64,000 bases of DNA from Epiperipatus broadwayi (GCA_028023455.1 JAQFVV010012420.1:1490001-1554000), one strand, 5' to 3'. Counted from the first letter of the stretch, positions 48,608 to 60,130 are shown. Translations and numbers: made by a program. Notes: generated by a model from the sequence alone, not told the origin.

Positions 48608-49043
48608 TTATAATAAAAATAATAAATTTAATGGTTTACAAACTATTATAAACAATCTTTAAATCCACAAAGTACTTTTGGTTAATTTCTTAAACCTGCC
48701 ACAACTGCCATTAAATAAAAAAACAAACAAAGCGGAAGCAAACATCATCAATTCAAATTCCATGAATCTCGTATTTTAATGTTAGCAGCTTGTCTATTTA
48801 TTAAATGTATTTTATTCCTATTTATAAAAATTGCATCCTTAATTTTAGACAAGCTGCTAACATTAAAATATGAGATTTGTGGAATTTGAATTGATGACGT
48901 TTGCTTCCGCTTTGTTTTTTTTTTTTTTTTGAATTTAATGTCAGTTGAGGCAAGTTTAAGAAATTAACCGAAAGTACTTCTGCAGATTTAAGGATTGTTT
49001 ATAATAGTTTGTAAACCATTAAATTTATTATTTTTATTATAAT
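48608..49043. repeat. Penelope B 3' end as a fold-back
   Basis: The left arm 48608-48796 (minus sense) and right arm 48846-49043 (plus sense) are inverted copies, with a 49-nt loop. Both arms carry the Penelope B ending also seen at 24480-24660 and 27290-27440: TAGACAAGCTGC, TTTGCTTCCG and AGTACTT. The loop corresponds to the coding end of the left copy. It follows the Penelope A block by 13 bp. Confidence 0.85.
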
Positions 49044-49648
49044 TACAATTTTGTTTTAATTAACAGACATTTTATTTATATTATATATATCAAAGGTAAA
49101 TAATTATCTTTGTTTATATGGATAAAATATTATTTTTGTTCTTTTTTAAAATAACAATTTATGGAAAATATTTAATTCAACATAAACAATTCTCTGGAAA
49201 AGTTAAAAATATTATTTATAGAATATCATGAAAGATGTTATTCTTTCTTATTTTCACATCTATATAAAATAGCTTGCTGGGTTTAAATTCATTTAACAAC
49301 TTGGGATTGAAGTAAAAGATGACATTCTTTTTTTCAACATTAAACCCCAACAAAAGAACTATTATAAATTACTGGAAAAAAACTTATTTAGCCTCAGTGA
49401 GCTTGTCAATTAGTAGTAATTAATAGTTTCCTAGAAATATCAATGACAAAGTTCTCTCTGTTTACATGGATAAAATAAAATATTTAATTCAATATATATA
49501 TTGACTGATGAGTGCATGTGATTTTAATACCAAACTAATAGTTCATATCTGAAAATCAATTTCCTTCCACATGATTACACACACACATATATAATATTTA
49601 ACTACAAGTATATTGTCTATATTGAACTTAATGTAATTAGAAGGTATT
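49044..49648. other. AT-rich DNA, no gene recognised
   Basis: No feature was recognised in this stretch. Confidence 0.5.
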
Positions 49649-50070
49649 AGAATTCAGACTTTCAAGCTCCTACATCTACTCACTCCATCTTATACAACCA
49701 ATACATATGACCACATACATGTGGAAATAATAAATGATCTCTGATATATGTATTTTGTATTGAACCAGCACTCATTAGTTGGTCCAGATCATCATCTCCC
49801 ACACACATATATAATCAATGCTCAGTTTATATTAAGATATTCTACCCATTAAAGTTTGAAAATTTGCTATCTTAATATAAACTGAGTACTGATTATATAT
49901 ATATGTTGGATATTATCCAGATCAAAGATGAGTGCTGGTTCAGCACAAAATATGTATATTGGAACTCATTTATTTTTTTCATATGTACATGGTCATGTGT
50001 ATAGGTTATATAATATTGAATGGATAGATATAGGGAACTTGAAAGTCTGAGTTCAAATCTCTTCTACTAT
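49649..50070. repeat. Hammerhead-ribozyme family, inverted pair
   Basis: The left arm 49649-49838 (minus sense) and right arm 49869-50070 (plus sense) are joined near TATCTTAATATAAACTGAG. Both ribozyme cores are mutated: left CTAATGA for CTGATGA, right AAGATGA and AAAA for GAAA. The left copy still pairs ATGATC with GATCAT in helix I. Confidence 0.8.
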
Positions 50071-51198
50071 ATAAATACATCTTTATTTTCTTTTATAAAT
50101 ATTGCCAGTCAGTTTTACACATCGCATATAGCTATGATACTTTAATAAAACAAATTTATATTATTTGTATAAAATAAAGCTAATAATCACAATTACATAT
50201 GATAACTAGAGAATTAGTTGCATCATATTTGAAAATATAACCAATTAACTGGCAATCACAAGACATTTTCATTACCAAAAAATCCTTCCAAATGCATAGG
50301 TTGGATGTTTGTTACACATACCATAATTATTTCTGTTATGCTTCGCAAAATCTTAGGGTGTTTGTAATTCTCAGATTATTAGTTTAATAATATATATTTA
50401 CGCTAATTTATTCTACTCTAGAGTCGTTTTCTATAAAAAATCATCTGTCACTTAGATAATAGTAAAATAATCAAATTACTAAACTAGTTTTTGGCTATTG
50501 AACTTATTTAGTAATGTGCTTTAAATTTGCTCTCCTTCATTTATCAACCATTATTAATTCTTTACACTATTTAAGTATGTTTCGTAAATCAATTATATTG
50601 ATTATATTTATAATTTTTAGAATACAGTATATTTATATTTATTATTTAACGTTGCAGATTTACAATGTAATATAATATCTCATATTGCTATTTCTTAGCA
50701 TGTGCTTTGAAATTAACTCGCAAAAAAAAAGTCATTAGCAAATTGTTGGTAGTTCGTTGCTTTTAGATTGGTGACGTATTCTTTGTGTTGATTTTATTTC
50801 ATATATTACAAATATAAAATAATTAAAAAAGTAATATATAATAAACTTCTAAAATGTAATAACTTCACGATATTAAATACAATTTATTGTAAAATAAGAT
50901 TATTCTATTCGTTTCATTATAGGTTTAATAAGATCATATTTCTAAATCAGGATGTTCGAATTTATTAAAGGTTTAACATTATTATTAAATTCAGTTTTGG
51001 AATGGCTGACAAGCAATCAGGAAATGTTAAGAAAATCGATTTGAAAAACAATATTATCCAATTTAAAATAATATATATAAACCTTACAATTAGCCATACT
51101 TTCGCAGCTTCAAGATTGTAAGTTGCCATCCAATACGAAAACTATATATCGTCTATTAATCTACAACTAGTTACTATCTATTTATTGTAATTAGAATG
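50071..51198. other. AT-rich DNA, no gene recognised
   Basis: No feature was recognised in this stretch. Confidence 0.5.
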
Positions 51199-51439
51199 AA
51201 TTTGAACTCAGACTTTTAAGCTCCCTACAGGGATCCACTCCATCTTATATAACCGATACACATGACCACATAATGTGAAAAAGATAAATGATCTCTAATA
51301 TACATATTTTGCTAAACCATGGTTCAGCATGAAATAGGTATATTGATTATTTACCTTTTTCACATTATGTGGTCATGTGTATCTAATGTATAAGATAGAA
51401 TGGATAGCTGTAGGAATCTTGAAAGTCTGAGTTTGAATC
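51199..51439. repeat. Hammerhead-ribozyme family, short palindrome joined inside helix II
   Basis: The arms 51199-51319 and 51320-51439 mirror each other through ACCATGGT at the centre. Each arm runs from the TTTGAACTCAGACTTT end to the ribozyme helix III and GAAA side, and the join falls in the helix II loop. The CTGATGA half is absent from both arms. No ribozyme can form, but the RNA would be a hairpin of about 120 bp. Confidence 0.8.
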
Positions 51440-51931
51440 ACTTCTATTTACATTAAGTTCAGAATTGATAATATACTTGTATTTAAAGAGTACCTATTTA
51501 TTAATATATGCATGTGAATAGATTTTTTTTTCTTTATTAATCCACTTGATTGTTTACTGTTATAGCATAATGTTTTGGTCACATCTCATCCGCTGCCATG
51601 TGAAAGTAAGGCTACCTCAATAGAACGGTAAAGACATTAGTAATATAAATTGCTAATGAACCAGCCACTTTAACCAGATGATAGGAAGCCAGATCTGAGT
51701 GAAATATTTGGCTGTAGTAATAAGCCACCAAATGCATGGAGAAAAAACAAAAACTTTATTCCCATTTTAACATGTAAAAAGTGTCATTTTAACATATTTT
51801 TATTCTATTAATTTCTGAGTTTAACTACACCACAATTCACAACAACTTTAAAATAACTTGACATATATGCTTCTAAAAGTGGCAACGTGCTACTGATTGT
51901 ATGTCTGGTGTACAGGTATATACAAGTGCAT
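51440..51931. other. AT-rich DNA, no gene recognised
   Basis: Nothing was assigned here. Confidence 0.5.
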
Positions 51932-53217
51932 AAATAAGTCTTAAAAGTGTAAAACAACATTTTGGTATTGGTAGGAAATTTATATCTGCAATAAAAAAAA
52001 GATGGAATTATTACTAAAAAGAGAGATGGCATCATGAAACGGGTAGAAGAGGTTTATCAAGAATTATATAGTAATAAAGAAGAAGTACTTCTTACATTTA
52101 TTATATCTTTTGAATTGCCCAGGATTTTAAATGAAGAAGCAAGATATACAATTAAATTTATGAAGAAGGGAAAAGCTCCAGGTAATGATGGCATTATAAT
52201 CGATATATTAAAAGAAGCAGGTGAAGAAATAAACATTTTTTTGGAAAAGTTATATACCAAATGTCGAAGTGATAAAAATGTACTACATAATTGAAAGAAT
52301 GCAGTATTAATATTAATATTTAAAAAGGTAATAAAGAAAATATTAGAAATTATAGATCTATCAGTCTTTTATCAGTTTTATTCAAAATTTTTGTAACTCC
52401 TCTACAGAGAACATTGGATTTTAACCAACTAAAAACACAAGCTCAATTTAAAAGTGGTTTTACTACAGTAGATCATATCAAAGTATTGAGAGATGTTATA
52501 GACAGGATTAATGAATATGAGCTGGCATTATGCTTTGGATTTGTAGATTATGAAAAAGCATTTGATTCTAAAAGCACTTCTTCAGTAATTAAAGCATTGG
52601 ATTATCAATGTATATACCCAGGATATTGGATTATCAATGTATATTCAGGATATTGTCATATTCTGAAAAATATTTATAAAAATTCCACAACAACAATTAA
52701 ATTACATAATGATACTAGGAAAGTCAACATTGAGAAGGGGGTATGACAGAGTGAGTCCATATCGCCAAAACTTTTTACAGCAGTGTTGCAAGAAGTATTT
52801 TGTGGATTAAAATTGGAAACTAAAGTGGTAAAAGTAAACAGAGATTATTTAAGTCATTTATATTTCATAGATGATACAGTTGTTTTTGTAAATAATGCTT
52901 CAGAGCTTCAGGAAATGTTGCAAGAGTTATCAGATAAAAGTAAGAAAGTAGGACTAAAGATAAATGTTAAAAAGACTAAAGTAATGTTCAATGAATTTTC
53001 TCAAAAGTTGAAAATAAAGATTGATTATGATGAATTAGAAAAAGTTAACAACTATAAATATCTTGGTCAGATTATTACTACAGATGGAAACATAATGGAT
53101 AAAATTAATTGTAGAATTAAACTTGATTGGAGTGCTTTTTATAGAAATAACTTAATATTAAAAGAAAATATGTCTGTATTTGAAAAGGATAATTGTATGT
53201 CAAATTTATTATAAACT
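51932..53217 (+). pseudogene. RTE-type LINE copy 4, RT fragment truncated at both ends
   Basis: It matches RTE copy 3 from about 45079 to 46330. Open pieces are 52034-52294 (ARYTIKFMKKGKAPGNDGII), 52414-52746 (FVDYEKAFDS, RT motif A) and 52783-53214 (motif C decayed from FADD to FIDD). The piece between has lost GVRQGDS to a stop (GGGGTATGACAGAGTG). A 29-bp tandem duplication lies at 52597-52652. The 3' end stops without a simple-repeat tail, so the fragment was truncated by a later event. Confidence 0.85.
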
Positions 53218-53756
53218 TTTAATATATATAGTTAAATTGCATTTGTAACCAAAAGCTAAATAGATTTAAAATAAGATGCAGGCATATATGATATATCAAT
53301 TCAAATATATATGCAAATTCAATGATAAATTTAATAAACTTATCGAGGGGGGGGGGCTGTTTACAAATCAAGGCACATTTTATTCCAATTGTTTTATCAA
53401 TTATAAAATTGTTATGCAATTAAACATTACTGGTTTTAAATTTTCAAAACATATAAAAAATATTCATAAAATAATTATGGAAACAAATGTAATAATAAAG
53501 GAAAATAAAATATTTTATTATCAATATGAAATTAAGAGTTTATTTTTATTTTTATGTTTATTTATGAAATTAAGAGTTTATAATAAAATATTGAGGTTTC
53601 TAATTTAAGATCCCGATAGTAAATGGTTAAAGTTCACTTATTAGTTTTGTTTTGAATTGTAATAATTAATTCTTGCTTATAAAACAAACCAAGTAAATAA
53701 GCACCACTTTACTAGACTGTGTGGTTTAAAAATCGACAAAATGTGATGACTGAGGA
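53218..53756. other. AT-rich DNA, no gene recognised
   Basis: A run of 10 G lies at 53347-53356. The 110-codon plus-strand run (53276-53608) is Ile/Lys/Asn-rich and shows no motif. Confidence 0.45.
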
Positions 53757-53784
53757 TTTTTTTTTTTTTCTTCAAATATTTATT
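53757..53784 (-). terminator. LINE C polyadenylation signal and poly(A) tail
   Basis: On the minus strand AATAAA (53784-53779) lies 9 nt before a run of 13 A (53769-53757). This is the genomic copy of a polyadenylated LINE transcript end. Confidence 0.75.
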
Positions 53785-54299
53785 AAACAAGTACAATGTT
53801 TACAGTGACAATTATGTATACAGGGTAAATTAAAAGGAAAGCTAGAATTACAAACATAAAGAAGAATTGCATGATTATAAATAAATATAAGATAGTATTA
53901 TTCTGGGCAAGAGGTAAACCTGAATATCTGGTCTACTGTCAACACACAAGTAGGCCAATTAAGCTCATCCAACTCACCTAGATAAATTGCCTCACACTAC
54001 CAAGAGTCACTTAGTCAATCTAGAGTTTGGTCAGATCACCATTGGAAAAATCACTACAACTATGAAGGCTTAGGTATTTATGCTAAATCTGATGTATTCA
54101 GTTGAATATTATCCATTTTGATAACATAAGGATTTGAACCTCTGATTATTAACAAAATCACTTTCAGCAAAATCTTAGAAAGAAGAAACAAAGTGTTTTA
54201 CCAGCAATCATCCTTACAATGCAATCAGAGTCCATGTTTCCTCGAATAATACTTTTGGAGCTAGGAGCATGTCACAGTTTTTAAATTTTATAAGTTTAT

Positions 54300-55335
54300 T
54301 CAGAAAGAAATTTTCCCTCATGAATTGCACCGAGATTGAAAACCATTTTACAATGAGTAGACCAGAATGCATAGTTGATAAATAATGACAGCCTAATAGT
54401 AGGGATGGATCTTGTCTTAATGCTATCTTTAAGAGAGATAACAAGGTAAAAATTCACTTTAAGGTTATCAGCAATAATCCTTCTAGACTTCCAAGAGTCC
54501 ATGGCATAAGTAAAGCAGATGGTCAAATGTTTCATCATGAGTCTGGCAGAGGGGGCAGATTGGGTCAATTTTGTTAATGCATCACCTATGGAAGAGAAAC
54601 CAATTAGTGCTAATGGCATTTAAATTGATAATTAATAAGAAAATTAAAGAATTCGGTTCCATAGCCCAGCACCTGAAGAGGGAGATGATCTTATTATTGG
54701 TCAGGGCAAGTGGTGGTGGTATGGGAATTGTGGTAGGGTGAATGAGACTTTGTGCTTGCCAAATATTAATCCTGTTATCAAACGTATCATTCATAATTAC
54801 CATGTAGCTTTTGATCAAATCAATCACGACATCAAGGAAATTCTTGACTCTAGGAGGGGGTCTATCTGTCAGGATAACTGGCAAAATGACTTGCTCATAT
54901 CCAAATGATTTGATAAGCATGGTGATAAAATTAAATATCTTTTGAAATGTGAATGGATTGAATAGCATGATAAGAAAGTCCATTATACTTCCGGTGAAGT
55001 TGCATCCTGTTAATGCTAACTGCACCAACTTTACCTCCCCAGAAAAGTCAGGATGCAAGAGAATTCATTTTATTGATAAAAGACTTAGTGATCCTCATGA
55101 TGGGCATGTAATAATTGAGCTTGGCCATGATCTTCATATTGAGAGGCATCACCTTACCATGTAAGGAAAGGTAGACTTTAGACAGACATTTAGTAAGTCT
55201 TTCCATTGAGTGCAGAATGTGATTTTGAATATCTTTGGACATTTGAAAGTATGTTTTGGATATCTCAAAGCCCAAAAACTTTTGAGGGTTGGCTGTAATT
55301 TGGAAACAATCTTCTGACCTGAGGATAACTTCCAT
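54300..55335 (-). pseudogene. LINE C: RT thumb and C-terminal zinc finger
   Basis: The frame 55335-55048 reads QKFLGFEISKTYFQ and then KVYLSLHGKVMPLNMKIM, the 'K-x-L-G' and thumb region after the RT palm. A second frame (55058-54582) continues the post-RT region to LLIINLNAISTNWF. Shortly after, in another frame (about 54580-54500), stands ICPLCQTHDETFDHLLYLC. This C-x2-C-x8-H-x4-C-type finger closes many non-LTR polyproteins. At least three frame changes occur. Confidence 0.7.
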
Positions 55336-55349
55336 ATAGCTTATTTCAA

Positions 55350-56270
55350 TGGGTTGATGGTGAGACCATAGTCAGCAGTGTATTTATCCAATATGGAATA
55401 TAACTAAGGGAGGAATATGATTACATCATCCATATAAGCCATGAGCTTTATCAATTTGGCAAGCCTTGGTACCTAGACACCAGGTAGTTTTGTTCGATGG
55501 CTTTCAACAGCTGATCAATGTAGACTATAAAGAGAAGAGCACCAAGGGGGAAGCCTTGTGGAATGGATGTGTTAGGTTGAAAAAATGGAGAGAGCTTGCC
55601 ATTCAGCAATTTCTCTGTTAGACATGAGGTTATCTATGATCTGTATGATAGAGGTTGGGATGTGATGGCCTTTCAGCAGGTTTAGAAGAGTACTGATGTT
55701 AACAGAGTCGAATGCTGCATTGAAATCAAGCTGGATAGCTATGACAGCCTGCTTTCTCTTTGTCTAACATAATCAATTAATATTTTAACTTTACCAATGG
55801 CTAAAATTGGTGAAGAATGTTTCTTCACAAATTGGGAAGAAGATATATTTCGGAGTATCTTATCCTGGATCTTATCTTTTATGACCGATTCCAGGATTCT
55901 AATGATGAGCAGGGACATAGAAGTAGGCCAAATGTTTTTGAGGGTATGGGGATCTTCGTGTTTCTTTAGGAAGGGGACTAAAGCAATAGGATATAGGTGG
56001 GGGGTTGTTCTTTTCTTCTGTGCCAAATGGTTGGTCAATATAAATAAGATGAGAATTGTGAAGTGGCTTAGATGATCTAACAGAAAGTGCGGTATAGAAT
56101 GCAGTCTGGTGTGTATTTTATCTGGCAATGCTTGGAGTTTGGCTTTCAGCATATCTTCAGTGATAGCATGATCATCTTGACAAACTAAAATGTCTTCAAT
56201 GGGAGTATTAACATGGCTGAGATAATGAAATTTTTGTTCAAAGTGTTTATGGATTTCCTTAATCATTGTA
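55350..56270 (-). pseudogene. LINE C: reverse transcriptase core
   Basis: The frame 56266-55739 carries the fingers (ALVPFLKKHEDPHTLKNIWP, standing for the N-Y-R-P region, then ILESVIKDKIQDKIL and SSSQFVKKHSS). Just below, in another frame, the minus strand gives AIQLDFNAAFDSVN (motif A, near 55730) and PLGALLFIVYIDQLL (motif B end, near 55545). AYMDDVIIF (motif C, near 55440) has its Y-M-D-D intact. Stops and frameshifts separate these motifs. Confidence 0.75.
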
Positions 56271-56599
56271 AGGCCAACGAAGGACTCACCATCAATATTG
56301 ATGATAGTGGGAATAGGGGGGGTTATAGTACCCAGTGCCCAAAGGAAGTAGCTTCTAGTCCAACAGTTCTGCTAAGCCAGAAACACCTTGGCACACTTTA
56401 TAGAAGATAATCTGCAAGTGCCTTCTGTTTGGCTTTATACTGTAGCTTAACAGATATAATCTCATCTACAGAAGATGAGGCAGAGTTAAATGCCTTCATT
56501 CTGAAACCAAGCTCATCCAAGTCTTTTAGTAATGACAATGGTCCCTTTCTCTTAATTGTATGGTAGGAAATGATCTATTGAAGAATGCCAATAAAGGCA

Positions 56600-57090
56600 A
56601 ATCATGCTTCCTCTATAGGTTTGGCAAGTATATCTATTTTTTTTAAATATATATAAGCCTCAGATGGTATGGCTTCTGTTATATTCAATTTTGTCATCAT
56701 TCTGATGGTGTTGCAAGCAGGAGTCACATTATTAGCAGTTTCAATCTGAACTATTAGGACAAGATGGTCTGAAAAGACCACATGTTCTAATTTTGCAGTG
56801 ATGAGAAGATGTATGTCAGGCATATAAAAGAATAGATCAATCAGGACCTGTATTTTCTGGTGTAAAAAGAGTAGGAATCATCAGGCAGATGACCCTCATC
56901 ACTCATAAATGGCTTGTCTATCAAGTGAATATAGGTTTTTGTGAATTTTGCATAAGTGATATTAAAGTCGCCAAAGATTAGGGTGGGGTTGTTATTATTT
57001 ACCAATATCATATTAATTATGTTAATGACTTTCATTAATGTGCAGCAGGACCTATCTGCATATGCATATATTATATTGATTACCAAATTT
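56600..57090 (-). pseudogene. LINE C: AP-type endonuclease
   Basis: The minus-strand frame 57086-56841 reads NIIYAYADRS and later PTLIFGDFNITYAKF, the G-D-F-N motif of APE-like endonucleases. A second frame (56823-56602) holds VFSDHLVLIVQI, the final S-D-H motif. The N-terminal motifs upstream (to about 57400) are not readable because of stops. Confidence 0.7.
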
Positions 57091-57599
57091 TGATATGTGA
57101 CTGATATAGCAATAAGTTTATTATCCTTATAGAGTATTATAAATTCATTAGGTGGATGTTTTTTATTAATAAGTAAACCGACTCCCCAGCTGCAGTAATG
57201 CTATCAGAGAAATCTATGTATCCAAGAGATTCAAGACATTCTCTAATTCTATAATCTGAATTTGAGTGATATTTTGTTTCACTCATAAAAAATAAATGTG
57301 GATTATTTGTTCAATCAATGGCATATACCCTTTCCAATGAGTTGATACCTCTTACATTTACTCCTACAGACTTATGCAACATATTTGGGTTATGTATCTT
57401 TTAAATCTACCACAAAGAATATAAGGTTCCCTTTTAATTCTCAGCATAAATAGAATGTAAATTCTAGTTGGAATAGTCTGGATCTTTGTAGTCTGGATCT
57501 TCAATGGTGTTATCTGAGGTTTCTTCTAACACAATGGGTTCAATCATCAGGGTGCCATCTGAACCATCAACATTGATGACATGATGTACATCACCAGTA

Positions 57600-58920
57600 G
57601 TCTCTTCTAACGAATTACGACTCAATATCCTATTATCCTCATCTGATAACTGACATTTCTTCTCTGGACTTTTTTCCTTATGTATTGGAATATTGGTTTT
57701 CTTTTTCTGCTTAAGAGATAAACATCTATTTTTCTTCCCAGAGATTTTTCATCTTCTGAACTGGACTTGTGTATAATGGCTGATTTTCTTTTCTTAGTAC
57801 TGCACTTATATATAGGCACTTCCATTGGAGATTCCTCTTCTGAGCTAATATCTTTTTGGTTGGGGGTGATAGCCATGTTCATACTTCTTGTGCATCTCAA
57901 AGTAGTGGTTTTAGTCGATAAGGAACTATACTTTTGTTCAGAGGCTTCTTGACAGGATTTCTTGGAGTGGTGCTATCATTGTGCTGATAACATGTGGGAT
58001 TGTCTGAAGTATCTTGCTCCATCACAATTTGTTGTGTTGATCCCATTATTTCAGCATGATGTAGTTGGCTTTGTGTATCATTTCTTCCTTTTGAGGCTCA
58101 TGGAAGTAGAGACTCATCTACAAGAAAAGAATCTTGTGTAATATCTGATGTTTTTGCAAAACAGATATATGTTGATTATTCATTTTATATTCTTTGTAGG
58201 CAATTCTAACTTGAGGTTCTGTTGTTAATGCGTCATTAGTTATGGATGAGTATGATTGAGCAGTACCTTGAGAAGTTGATGTAAAATTCTTTTTGCATCT
58301 ATGATAAATACTCTTTTTGATTCCACAATTAGAGCACATTCTTGATTGGCAATCTTTCACCAAGTGGGTCCTCTCAAGACAATGAAAACACTGTGGTCTA
58401 ACTCCACATAAAGAGAGGATCATGTGTGAGCCTTTGTAATTAAACACGGTAGGTATGTCAGTGGGTGAGACATTTTGTTTTATTGCTATTTGAAAAGTTG
58501 CATTGTTAGATAGAAAATGTAGTCCATCTGAATCAACAGGAAGGTATTTAAACTTACTAACATTGCCAAAAGGCTTTGAGTGATTCCTGTAGATGTGAGG
58601 ATTTCATTTTTGGATGCGGAATATGCATGTTATCAAGCATTGATTTATATATTTTATGTACATCCGTTAGTAAATATCCTTATTTACTTAAGTTTCTACC
58701 TTCATGATTCCTAACTTCTACATATATAATAATCATGAGATAGAATGAAAATTAATGATATTGAATTTTTAATTCGGGCAAATTTATTTTTAGATTCATT
58801 TTTATAAAATTGTCGACGAATATCTTGGAAAGCATTTTGTATATTTTTATTCAGAAAAAGAAGAATTTGATTTCTACTTGTGATTTTCTTGATAACTACT
58901 AAAGAATATATAGTTTCCAT
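57600..58920 (-). pseudogene. LINE C: ORF1, gag-like with CCHC zinc knuckles
   Basis: From the upper end, METIYSLVVIKKITSRNQ (58920) opens a frame of 69 codons that may be the ORF1 start. After a gap with stops, 58447-58118 reads CFHCLERTHLVKDC, a perfect C-x2-C-x4-H-x4-C knuckle, then CSNCGIKKSIYHRC, a second C-x2-C variant. Further on, 57900-57622 is a Ser/Glu/Lys-rich tail (SSEEESPMEVP, SSSEDEKSLG). Nucleic-acid-binding gag-like ORF1 proteins of this layout coat LINE RNA. Several stops make it a pseudogene. Confidence 0.7.
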
Positions 58921-58930
58921 TTCATTTAGT

Positions 58931-59806
58931 AAAAATAAATTAATATTAAAATCTAATATTTAATTACAAAGAGGTTAATTTTAATTTTTTTTAAATATTT
59001 TTAAACAATACAAATTTTTGCATTTATTTAAACTTATACAATAATTTTATGACATCGCAAAGCCAATTTATTTATTTAGAGTATGGATTTAGATAGATTA
59101 ATTATTAATAAAATATCACAAAGAAACATGTAGAAATTCCAAACAGAATATAGATTTTCTAGTGCTTTATTAAGTCCTTCAGTTGTACTAGTATAACCAT
59201 AGATTTGACACTCATTAATATTGATGTTCACAATTTCTATTTATCCATAATTACAAAGATCAGACACTGAAAAATTTCATTTATAAAGCAGATGATCAAA
59301 CATTCATGGGTTTTTTTGAATCTATTGGTTAGACTCTATTTGCATCCAGAAAGATCAAATCCTATGGGTTTTATTGTTGGATCTGGAAAAAGAAATTTAT
59401 TGGGAATTTCACAAATTCCAATTTTGAAGTCATACATTCATTGATTGTAGATTCTTCACTGAATATTCAAAATAGAGATCTTGGTTTGTAAAAAATTCAA
59501 TCTATTTAACAGTGTGCATTACAGTATGTATTTTCTAGTTTATATGTTTTAATATTTATTTAAAATTACAATTATATAGAAAAGAGAAAACAATTACATT
59601 TGTGAATTAACAGTTTTTTATACATTTTCTATGAGGCAATTTTTTTTCTGATGTCAGATGGAGGAACCTATAAAAGAACATGATTTTACTGCAAAGGAGT
59701 TGACTTAAGTGTTCCAGTAATATTTCTCATGGTAATATTTAATTGATTATCCAGTTTAGTATGAGAACTTTTTTTCCAAACAGGGGGACAGAATTCACCA
59801 GTAAAA
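58931..59806. other. AT-rich DNA, no gene recognised
   Basis: No coding or repeat signal was recognised. Confidence 0.5.
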
Positions 59807-60130
59807 AATGCTAATGCTAAGGATTTGAGTTTTCATAATCAGATTTTCAATGATATGGATGGCTGAAATGTTGGAGGTTGGAGCGGATTGAAGCCTATCC
59901 ATTAAAGTATAAAGATTTGCTATCTTAATATAAACTGAGCACTGATTATATATATGTGTGGGAGATGATAATCTGGACCAACTGATGAGTGCTGTTTTAG
60001 CATGAAATATGTATATTGGTGATTATTTATCTTTTCTACATGTGTGTGTTCATGTGTATCAATTGTATGAGATAGTGTGGATAGTTGAAGGGTGCTTAAA
60101 AATCTGAGTTCAAATCCTCTATACTTATAA
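59807..60130 (+). repeat. Hammerhead-ribozyme family, single copy with intact ribozyme
   Basis: This copy of about 324 bp is in ribozyme-sense orientation. Body words shared with the other copies include GGATTTGAG, CCATTAAAGTAT, ATCTTAATATAAACTGAGC and the end CTGAGTTCAAATCCTCT. The ribozyme (59968-60026) lies in its second half. The end GAGTTCAAATCC resembles a Pol III B box, but no A box sits at the right distance, so transcription by Pol III is unproven. Confidence 0.8.
59968..60026 (+). ncRNA. Hammerhead ribozyme, type I, core intact
   Basis: In order: ATAATC (outer helix I, 59968-59973), TGGA, CCAA (59978-59981), CTGATGA (59982-59988), helix II GTGCTG-TTT-TAGCAT (59989-60003), GAA (60004-60006), ATA-TG-TAT (60007-60014, helix III including the A15.1-U16.1 pair), A (60015, cleavage base; triplet AUA), TTGG, T, GATTAT (60021-60026). 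CCAA pairs with TTGG and ATAATC pairs with GATTAT perfectly. All invariant core bases C-U-G-A-N-G-A and G-A-A-A are present. Helix III is very short, as in the type I hammerheads described from animal retroelements. Predicted cleavage is between 60015 and 60016. Confidence 0.75.

Larger units (their letters stand above)
53757..58930 (-). mobile_element. LINE family C, long decayed copy with poly(A) tail
   Basis: On the minus strand the order is: gag-like ORF1 with zinc knuckles (about 58920-57600), AP endonuclease (57090-56600), reverse transcriptase (56270-55350), thumb and C-terminal zinc finger (55335-54300), 3' UTR, AATAAA and A13. This is the layout of L1/Tx1- or I-like two-ORF LINEs. 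The poly(A) tail and the C-terminal C-C-H-C finger favour L1/Tx1. Many stops and frameshifts make it inactive. The 5' boundary is approximate, and no target-site duplication was found. Confidence 0.8.

Noticed and set aside
55797-56075. Plus-strand 92-codon ORF in LINE C
   Set aside because: It is antisense to the minus-strand RT fingers; no independent motif.
60100-60130. B-box-like GAGTTCAAATCC at the end of hammerhead-family copies as a tRNA-SINE promoter
   Set aside because: No A box lies 30-60 bp upstream, the T-stem bases do not pair, and the element body lies on the wrong side for an internal Pol III promoter in single copies.
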